From Chloroflexota bacterium (lineage in GTDB: Bacteria > Chloroflexota > UBA6077 > JACCZL01), in the NCBI GenBank assembly GCA_020845495.1, contig JADLFM010000261.1, positions 1 through 47,116 on the forward strand: a stretch of DNA of 47,116 nucleotides. Reading direction: 5' to 3'. This document shows, one piece after another, positions 15,935 to 22,175 of the stretch. The number at the start of each line of letters is the position of its first letter. Within the stretch, counting starts at the first letter, position 1. Made by a program: the position numbers and the translations under genes. The notes under the pieces were generated by a model that had not been told where the DNA came from, did no database searches, and worked only from the letters and a program-made list of their open reading frames with translations.

Positions 15935-17452
15935 TTAGCTGGTGGCTGTGCCGGCTGTCGCCGCCGGGCGGATCCCGCTCGTAGACCTGGCCGCGTCCGT
16001 GGGGCTAGCCGTGTCCGCGGAATCGATCGTGCCCGACGGGCTGGCCGTGTCCGTGGAGTCGATCGTGTCCGAGAGGCTGACCGTCTCGAGGCCGGCCGCG
16101 TCCCAGGCCGTCATGCCTCCCGTCACGTTGGCGAGCGACCGGATGCCGTTCTGGGCCAGGATCGAGGCCGCGATGCCGGAGCGGTAGCCGGTGCTACAGA
16201 TGACGGCCGTCGGGCGGCCACGGTCGAGGCTGTCCAGGCCAGCGTGCAGGTCGGTGAGCGAGACGAGGGTCGAGCCAGCGATGCTGCCGCTCTCCCACTC
16301 GCTCGGCATCCGTACGTCCACGATCTGGAGGTCCGGCGTCTCGGCATGACGGCGAGCCAGTTCGCGCACGTCGATCTGCTCGATGCGCTCGGTGGGCAGA
16401 CCAACCGTCTGCCAGGCCGAGATGCCATCAGCCAGATACCCAGGCATCTTCTCGTAGCCGATCCGGCCGAGCGCGGTCACGGCCTCGTGCCAGTCGCTTT
16501 CGCGGTCGAGCACCAGGACGATCGGCACGTCGGACGGGACCAGCGAACCGACCCAGGTCGGCAGCATCGGCCCAAGCCCGACGTTGTATGCCCCTGGCAG
16601 GTGCGCGGCGCCGAAGGCTGCTGGCGAGCGCGTGTCGACGACCAGCGCGCCGTGTCCCAGAGCATGCTCGACCTCGGCAACGGTCAGTGGGCGCGGCGGC
16701 GGTGCCGTGAAAGCGTCCGGCCCGGCGATGTTCGCGGGCCGCATGTTCCGATAGTAGGCTGGGATGAACGGGTTGCCGTCGAGGACGAAGTCCACGAACT
16801 CGCGCCGGTCCTTCTTCTGGAGGAAGACGTTGAAGCGGCGCTCGTAGCCGATCGTCGTAGTGCGCTTCGAGGAGATGGCCCGGCCGCAGAGCGAGCCGGC
16901 TCCATGCGTCGGCAGCACCTCCACGTAGTCTTCGAGCTTCAGGATCTTGCCGAACAGGCTGTCGTAGAGCCGTGGGGCGAGCTTCTCGCCCATTTCGCGG
17001 CCGAGCAGATCCGGCCGCCCCACCGATCCCACCAGCAGATCGCCGCCGGTGAAGATGAGCACTGGCTCGTGGGTCCGCGCGGTGTCGGCAACCACGTAGC
17101 TGACGTGCTCGGGGGTGTGCCCCGGTGTCGCCAGGACCGTGATGACGAGCTCGCCAAGCGTGAGGGTGGCGCCATCGCGGACGCCGTGATGCGGGAAGGT
17201 CAGGCCGGCCTCCGCCGACGCGACGTGCTCGGCGCCGAGAGCACTGGCGATGGCTCGGGCGCCGGAGAGAAAGTCGTTGTGGACGTGGGTCTCGAGGGCG
17301 TAGCGGATGCGCAGCCCAGCCTGCGCCGCTGCTTCCAGGTAGACGGCGACGTCACGCCGAGGATCGACCACGGCCGCCTCATGAGTCGAATCGGACCCGA
17401 TCAGGTAGCTGGCGTGGCCGAGCCCGTCAACGAAGAACTGTTGGAGATACAT
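15935..17452 (-). CDS. MBL-fold persulfide dioxygenase-like protein fused to two rhodanese domains
   Basis: The 505-residue protein joins a metallo-beta-lactamase domain (1 to about 250) of the ETHE1/BLH/CstB type to two rhodanese domains. The metal motif is THVHND (His56, His58, Asp60), with ATPGHTPEHVSY, FTGGDLLVGSVGRPDLLG and LPTHGAGSLCG, all typical of persulfide dioxygenases, which oxidise glutathione or other persulfides to sulfite. Rhodanese 1 (about 265-350) has LVLDRESDWHEA in place of an active loop and no Cys, so it is structural. Rhodanese 2 keeps ICSTGYRSG with Cys419. The end is a Ser/Thr/Asp-rich tail with a duplicated 12-residue unit. GGAGGGAG precedes the ATG. Expected role: sulfide and persulfide detoxification. 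Its promoter carries an operator-like palindrome. Confidence 0.92.
   Translation of the reverse strand: MYLQQFFVDGLGHASYLIGSDSTHEAAVVDPRRDVAVYLEAAAQAGLRIRYALETHVHNDFLSGARAIASALGAEHVASAEAGLTFPHHGVRDGATLTLGELVITVLATPGHTPEHVSYVVADTARTHEPVLIFTGGDLLVGSVGRPDLLGREMGEKLAPRLYDSLFGKILKLEDYVEVLPTHGAGSLCGRAISSKRTTTIGYERRFNVFLQKKDRREFVDFVLDGNPFIPAYYRNMRPANIAGPDAFTAPPPRPLTVAEVEHALGHGALVVDTRSPAAFGAAHLPGAYNVGLGPMLPTWVGSLVPSDVPIVLVLDRESDWHEAVTALGRIGYEKMPGYLADGISAWQTVGLPTERIEQIDVRELARRHAETPDLQIVDVRMPSEWESGSIAGSTLVSLTDLHAGLDSLDRGRPTAVICSTGYRSGIAASILAQNGIRSLANVTGGMTAWDAAGLETVSLSDTIDSTDTASPSGTIDSADTASPTDAARSTSGIRPAATAGTATS
16003..16074 (-). repeat. 36-bp tandem duplication in the MBL-rhodanese tail
   Basis: Two imperfect 36-base units (16003-16038, 16039-16074) encode related 12-residue repeats rich in Ser, Asp, Thr and Ile at the C-terminus; a partial third copy follows. 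Confidence 0.8.
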
Positions 17453-17821
17453 GGCTCCCTCCGGGTGGTGCGGTGACGTGCCGGCCGCCGAACGCTCGTC
17501 CGGTGGGGGTGAGGCCGTGATGCTACTATACCCCCTACCCGTATACTGAGCAAGAGTATTCGCCCCACTGGCCACCCACGACGGCCACCCACGACGGCCC
17601 TCGGGAGGCTGATTCGGGCGGGCACGCAGCGTGCCGGAGGAGTGAGCGTGGCGCCAGCGTGCCCGCCCATCTGAGCTTGCTATCCTGCCGTCACGCTCCC
17701 GCGATCCCCGGCTATCCCCCCGGCGGCGAATCCCCGGTGGCCAGTCCCCGGTGGCCAGTCCGCTACCGGGAGGCGCCTGCCAGACCGAGGGGCAGCAGTC
17801 CCGGAACGAGGTAACACAGCC
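17453..17821. other. 369-base divergent region with operator, hairpins and tandem repeats
   Basis: It holds the promoter/operator of the MBL-rhodanese gene (17524-17552). A 12-bp stem, GGGCGGGCACGC (17616-17627) with GCGTGCCCGCCC (17657-17668), can alternatively fold its left arm with the nearby GCGTGCC. Two short tandem duplications occur, 13 bases at 17571-17596 and 14 bases at 17731-17758. The alternative pairings upstream of the OsmC gene could work as an attenuator, but no terminator tract is seen. Confidence 0.45.
17524..17552 (-). promoter_or_regulatory. promoter of the MBL-rhodanese gene with overlapping palindromic operator
   Basis: On the minus strand TTGCTC (17552-17547) and TATAGT (17529-17524) are separated by exactly 17 bases. 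The spacer carries TATAC-N9-GTATA (17527-17545), a dyad with a G-tract centre (GGGTAGGGGG), which overlaps the -10. This is the layout and style of CsoR/CstR-family operators, whose persulfide-sensing members control just such genes. No regulator gene is in the window. Confidence 0.6.
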
Positions 17822-18250
17822 ATGACGACGACCGAGGCCACGCTGAACTGGACCGGTGGCACCGTGTTCGAGGCGGCGGGAGCCGGCGACGCCACGATTC
17901 AGATCGACCTGCCCATCGAGAAGGGCGGGACCGGACGGGGGTTCCGGCCGATGGAGTTACTCCTCCACGCGCTTGGCACCTGCCTGGCGACGACGCTGGT
18001 GCAGATCCTCGCCAAGCAGCGGCTGACGCCCGAGCGCTACCGGGTGACGCTGCGCGGCGACCGCGCCGAGGAGCGGCCGAACCGCTACACCCACATCCTG
18101 GTGGAGCATACGTTGCGTGGGTCAGGACTGACTCAGGCGAACCTCGAGCGGTTGGTGGCGCTGGTCGAGGAACGGTACTGCTCGGTCGCCGCGACCCTAC
18201 CGCCGGGGCTGGTCGAGCAGCGCGTCGTCATCGCACCCCTGGATTCGTAG
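17822..18250 (+). CDS. OsmC/Ohr-family thiol peroxidase-like protein
   Basis: OsmC-family proteins reduce organic hydroperoxides or persulfides with two active cysteines. The 142-residue protein shows the family core: RPMELLLHALGTCLATTLVQ with the first Cys in a helix, and ERYCSVAATLPPG with the second. Between them runs the usual beta-sheet segment with VTLRGDRAEERPNRYTHILV. Both redox cysteines are present and the length is typical. The ATG at 17822 follows CGAGG by about ten bases. It diverges from the MBL-rhodanese gene across a region carrying a persulfide-type operator, so a role in handling persulfide or peroxide is likely. A second, different OsmC protein is encoded at 25639-26082. 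Confidence 0.88.
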   Translation: MTTTEATLNWTGGTVFEAAGAGDATIQIDLPIEKGGTGRGFRPMELLLHALGTCLATTLVQILAKQRLTPERYRVTLRGDRAEERPNRYTHILVEHTLRGSGLTQANLERLVALVEERYCSVAATLPPGLVEQRVVIAPLDS

Positions 18251-18555
18251 CCAGCGTCGCCGGTGTACCTCGTCCGCGGGCATTCCGGGCGGCAGCGCCG
18301 TATCCGTATCGGTGCAGCCACACCTGCCTGACCGGCCATACGTGGGTGCGGCAGGCGAGGATGGAACGTCCTGACGGGAATGCCCTACCATGCGGCCCGC
18401 GACGGTAGGATTGGCGATGCCTTCGGTTGCGGCCGGTAGGGCGCCTCCCGTCCTGCTGGTGGGTGTCGCGTCTGATGATGCACGGCCGGCGCCACACGTA
18501 ACCGTGGCCGATCCTCTCCGGACCGGCACGCCTGAGCCTGCCGGGGAGGGGTGAC
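18251..18555. other. 305-base intergenic region before the SGNH gene
   Basis: A TACCAT box lies at 18386-18391, a weak CCTACC/GGTAGG stem spans about 18385-18410, and GGGGAGGG at 18543-18550 serves the mini-ORF that follows. No gene is recognised. Confidence 0.4.
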
Positions 18556-18591
18556 ATGCGAGACCCGTGGGACGCCAGCACCGACGTATGA
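18556..18591 (+). CDS. 11-codon leader ORF coupled to the SGNH gene
   Basis: ATG at 18556, preceded by GGGGAGGGG at good spacing, reads MRDPWDASTDV and ends with TGA overlapping the next start codon as ATGA (18588-18591). The downstream ATG has no ribosome-binding site of its own, so ribosomes finishing the leader could restart there. It could also be chance. Confidence 0.4.
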   Translation: MRDPWDASTDV

Positions 18592-19751
18592 CGAGGCTCG
18601 CCGCGCGCTCCCTGCTCGCGCTCGTCGGGTTGCTGCTCCCGCTCCTGCTCGTGGAGGTCTGCCTGCGGGTCTTTGGGCCAATCCTGCCCGGCAACTATGA
18701 GACCGGCGTCTGGGCGCAAGGCGACCCGGCCGTCGGCCATCTTCATACTCCTAACAGTAGCGCCTGGATCAAGGAGCCGGAGTTCACCACCTACCTTCGC
18801 TTCAACGCGCGTGGCCTGCGCGGCGGCCCCCTCCCACCCCTGTCAGATGCGACGCGCGTCCTGGCGCTTGGCGACTCGTTCATCGAGGCGAAGCAGGTCT
18901 CGGAGGAGCAGACCGTCTCGGCGCTGCTCACGGCCGGCATGAGTGGCGGCACATCTCCGCCCGTGGCCTGGTTGAACGGCGGCGTCTTCGACTGGGGACC
19001 GGTCCACGAATACCTCTTCTTACGTCACGCCGGCCCTGGCCTTGCGCCGTCGCTCGTGGTGCAGTTCTTCTACGTCGGCAACGACGTCGACGACTGCTTC
19101 CCGCGCTCGCGTGGTGAGCTTCGCGACCTGGAGCGGCCGGTAGCCACGACTGACGACGCTGGCACGCTGGAGTTGTTGCCCTGGACCTCGCGCCAGTCAG
19201 GCGACGGCGAGCGCATCCTCGGCTGGCTGAGCCGGCGCTCGTCAGCCGTGCGTGCGTTCGAGACCGGCGTAGTCGACAAGGTGCGCTACGCACGGCCGCG
19301 CCGCGCGACGCGCCGGCAGCCCGTCGAAGGGCGGCTGCTCGACGTCTATCGAAAGAAGGAGGGCTCGGACGAGCGTCATGCCTGGAAGACCGTCGAAGCA
19401 CTGCTCGTGGCCACCCGCGACGAGGCACAGCAGCTAGGGGCGCGCTACGCCCTGGTGATCGTACCGGGCAAGTGGCAGGTGCATCACGAAGACTGGGCCG
19501 ACTTGCTGGACGAGCGCGATCTGCCGGAGGACGACCGCTGGGATCTCGCCCGGCCGGACCAGCGGCTTGCCGACATCGCGGCGGCGCACGACATCCCGGC
19601 CCTCGATCTGCTGCCCACCTTCCGGGCGGCAGCCAACCAGGGCACGCGCCTATACTTTCAGCGCGACATCCACTGGAACGCGGCCGGCCACGCTCTCGCC
19701 GCCGACGCCGTAGCCCGTTTCGTCGAGGGCGCGGAGCTACTTCCCCGTTGA
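18588..19751 (+). CDS. membrane-anchored SGNH/GDSL hydrolase-like protein
   Basis: The 387-residue protein begins with one hydrophobic helix (LLALVGLLLPLLLVEVCLRV) that would anchor it in the membrane with the rest outside. The SGNH blocks are visible: block I VLALGDSFIEAKQ with nucleophile Ser97, an NGGVFDWGP block, block III YVGNDVDDCF with its Asn, and block V DIHWNAAGHALAAD with Asp360 and His362. The order and spacing match SGNH proteins such as AlgX/AlgJ-type polysaccharide O-acetyltransferases and related surface esterases. The ATG at 18588 lacks a Shine-Dalgarno sequence and appears to be translated by coupling from an 11-codon leader. A polysaccharide O-acyl transfer or removal role is plausible; the substrate is unknown. 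Confidence 0.8.
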   Translation: MTRLAARSLLALVGLLLPLLLVEVCLRVFGPILPGNYETGVWAQGDPAVGHLHTPNSSAWIKEPEFTTYLRFNARGLRGGPLPPLSDATRVLALGDSFIEAKQVSEEQTVSALLTAGMSGGTSPPVAWLNGGVFDWGPVHEYLFLRHAGPGLAPSLVVQFFYVGNDVDDCFPRSRGELRDLERPVATTDDAGTLELLPWTSRQSGDGERILGWLSRRSSAVRAFETGVVDKVRYARPRRATRRQPVEGRLLDVYRKKEGSDERHAWKTVEALLVATRDEAQQLGARYALVIVPGKWQVHHEDWADLLDERDLPEDDRWDLARPDQRLADIAAAHDIPALDLLPTFRAAANQGTRLYFQRDIHWNAAGHALAADAVARFVEGAELLPR

Positions 19752-19839
19752 TGGGCGTCTGGCCGCCTGAGCCTGCTGGCCGGCGATCGGTGTCGTTGAC
19801 CCGTGTGGGTGGCTCACCGCTCCGCGAGAGGTAGGTAGT

Positions 19840-19929
19840 ATGCGGCTGCGCCTGTCGGCGGTGCTCGCGGCTCCCCGGCCGGTGCCCGACAGCCTCCGGC
19901 CGGCGCGTCGCGGGGTGGCAGCGGCATGA
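19840..19929 (+). CDS. 29-codon leader ORF overlapping the ABC gene start
   Basis: ATG at 19840 after GAGAGGT reads MRLRLSAVLAAPRPVP and on to ARRGVAAA, closing with a TGA that overlaps the ATG of the next gene (ATGA at 19926-19929). A basic start and Ala-rich end look like low-information sequence. It is the second such leader in a row, but it may be incidental. Confidence 0.3.
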   Translation: MRLRLSAVLAAPRPVPDSLRPARRGVAAA

Positions 19930-22175
19930 GCGGCCGCCGGTCTCATTACCTGTGGGAGATGCGGCCGTACTTCCGACAGGTCGCCGGCCTGCTGGTGCTT
20001 GGCTCCCTGGCAGGCATCGTCATGAATACGACGATCGTCCTGCCACCGATCATGCTCGGCCGAGCCATCGACGCCGTGCTGGCCCTCGAGCGCGGCGAGG
20101 CTCACCCAGGTGCGATTGGCTGGGCAGTCCTGGCGTTCGTGGGTGCGACGATCCTGAGCGAGACGGCGCGGGTGTTCAAGCGTCGGCTGCTGGTGACGGC
20201 GGTCGGGCGCATCCGGGCCAACGTGCGTGCAGACGGCCTGCGCGGCGTCCTGGCCTGGCCGATGGCTCGGCTCCACACCACGCCGGTCGGCGAGATCATG
20301 GCCAAGATCATCGGCGACGTCGATGTGCTCGGCACCGGCGTGCGCGAGTTCATCATCGAGATGTGGGATACCGTCCTCTTCTCGATCGCGATGATCGTGG
20401 CGATGCTCCTGTTCGACGCCAGCCTCACCCTGATGGCGCTTCTACCGGTGCCGCTCGCGATGCTGCTCGCCCACGCTACCGGCCGCTGGGTCCACGAGCG
20501 GACGACCGTCGCCCGTGCCGCCAACGCAGCGTTGACGGCCGGCCTTCAGGAGCAGTTGGCCGGCGTCCGGGTGCTGCGCCTGTTTGGGCGGGCATCGGTC
20601 GCCATCGACCGGGTCGAGCGGCTCTCGCAGCGCCAGGCCGAGGCGAACCTGGCGGTGGCGCGCCTCCAGGGCGGCCTGCGTCCGACCTACACCGCGCTGA
20701 TGACGGCCGGCGTGATCCTGGTCGTCTGGCAGGGCGGCGAACGGGTAGTGGCGGGGGCGATGACGGTCGGCGCGTTTGTGGCCTATCTCCAACTGTTCGG
20801 CCGCTTCGTCGAGCGGGGTTTCCGGGTTCCGCAACTGGTGAACTCGATCCAGCGCGGCGCCGCCGCCTATGCCCGCCTACGTCCGCTGCTAGCGCCTGCA
20901 CGCCCGGTATGGGGCGAGCCCAGATGCGCCTCGTTCGACCCGCGCCACGTCGCCGGCATCGAAGCGCCGCTACCGACCCCGCCGCCGCCGCCCGACCGGC
21001 CGGTCGCCGTGGCGCTCGACTCGGTCACCTTCCGCTATCCCGGTGCGTCGGCGCCCGCTCTCCAGGACGTCGCGCTCGTGGTACCGCCCGGCGCCTTCAT
21101 CGGCGTGACCGGCGCGGTCGGCTCGGGCAAGAGCGCGCTCGCACGAGCGTTGCTGGGCGTCTACCCGATCGAGTCCGGCCGGATCTCGATCGATGGCATC
21201 CCGCTTGGCGAGATCCCACCCGACCGCCGCGCGGCCTGGGTCGGTTACCTGCCGCAAGACCCCTTCTTGTTCTCGGGCAGCATCCGCCAGAATGTCCTGC
21301 TCGCCATCGACGAGGACGACGGCGCTAGCGGCGTCATGGACCCGTCGTCCCTCCCTCGTCTCTCCGCGACCGGCGCGGGCTATCACTACACTCCCACCGC
21401 CCACCACCACGCCGCGGCTGCACCCCATCACAATGGCCGCGTTGACGACCTGGATGACGGGCGGCTCAGCACAGCGGTCGAGCGGGCGGCACTCGCGCCC
21501 GACCTGCGGGGTTTTCAGGCCGGCCTCGACACGCAGATTGGCGAGTTGGGGATCCGTCTCTCTGGGGGGCAGCGCCAGCGGGTCGCGCTAGCTCGGGCGC
21601 TCGCTGCGCCGTCCGGCGGCGCGCCGGGCCTGCTCGTGCTCGACGATCCGTATTCAGCGGTCGACCTTCACACCGAGGCGGCCATCGCGAGCGACCTGCA
21701 TGCGGCCTTCGGTCCGGACGCACCACCCGAGCAACGGGCGACGGTCATCCTCTGCTCGCATCGACTGGCGACCTTCCCGCGCCTCGATCACATCATCGTG
21801 CTGGATGGCGGGCGCATCGCCGAGCAGGGCACTCACGACGACTTGATGGCGGCGGACGGCCTGTACGCTCGAATCTTCATGGCCCAGCATCGTGCTGGGG
21901 CACGTGCTGTCGAGTGCGTGGGTGACGACCTTGCCCGAGCCGCTGCTGCCAACAGCGCTGCTGCCGACCCGGATGGAGCCACGGGTGGACCTGAACGCAT
22001 GGCTGGGCGTCAGAATGGCGCTGCTCCCGCGCCCGGAACTGGGCGCGGGAGCATGGCCGCGAACAGCCAGGATGTGGCGAACCATCGGAGAGCGCGAGCC
22101 GAACACAACGGGCGCCAGGCCAGACGAGACGCTCCGGCTCAGAGCAGTGAGACCTGGCAAGAGGCCGTGGAATGA
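19926..22175 (+). CDS. ABC exporter half-transporter with degenerate nucleotide site (partner 1)
   Basis: This 749-residue half-transporter has a six-helix membrane domain (about 20-310), with PPIMLGRAIDAVLALERGEA and MARLHTTPVGEIMAKIIGDV, and a nucleotide-binding domain: Walker A GAVGSGKSAL (Lys402), Q-loop LPQDPFLFSG, signature LSGGQRQR, Walker B LLVLDDPYSAVD and H-loop CSHRL. The residue after the Walker B Asp is Asp574, not the catalytic Glu, and Walker A ends in Ser-Ala, both marks of the degenerate site in heterodimeric exporters such as TM287/288. Between Q-loop and signature is an insertion with a His-rich stretch (YHYTPTAHHHAAAAPHHNG, about 486-503). A tail of about 85 residues follows the domain. 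It overlaps the next gene by ATGA, so the two are translationally coupled. Confidence 0.93.
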   Translation: MSGRRSHYLWEMRPYFRQVAGLLVLGSLAGIVMNTTIVLPPIMLGRAIDAVLALERGEAHPGAIGWAVLAFVGATILSETARVFKRRLLVTAVGRIRANVRADGLRGVLAWPMARLHTTPVGEIMAKIIGDVDVLGTGVREFIIEMWDTVLFSIAMIVAMLLFDASLTLMALLPVPLAMLLAHATGRWVHERTTVARAANAALTAGLQEQLAGVRVLRLFGRASVAIDRVERLSQRQAEANLAVARLQGGLRPTYTALMTAGVILVVWQGGERVVAGAMTVGAFVAYLQLFGRFVERGFRVPQLVNSIQRGAAAYARLRPLLAPARPVWGEPRCASFDPRHVAGIEAPLPTPPPPPDRPVAVALDSVTFRYPGASAPALQDVALVVPPGAFIGVTGAVGSGKSALARALLGVYPIESGRISIDGIPLGEIPPDRRAAWVGYLPQDPFLFSGSIRQNVLLAIDEDDGASGVMDPSSLPRLSATGAGYHYTPTAHHHAAAAPHHNGRVDDLDDGRLSTAVERAALAPDLRGFQAGLDTQIGELGIRLSGGQRQRVALARALAAPSGGAPGLLVLDDPYSAVDLHTEAAIASDLHAAFGPDAPPEQRATVILCSHRLATFPRLDHIIVLDGGRIAEQGTHDDLMAADGLYARIFMAQHRAGARAVECVGDDLARAAAANSAAADPDGATGGPERMAGRQNGAAPAPGTGRGSMAANSQDVANHRRARAEHNGRQARRDAPAQSSETWQEAVE

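Noticed and set aside
15827..17476. 549-codon plus-strand frame over the MBL-rhodanese gene
   Set aside because: No motif; the minus strand carries all metal-binding and rhodanese motifs.
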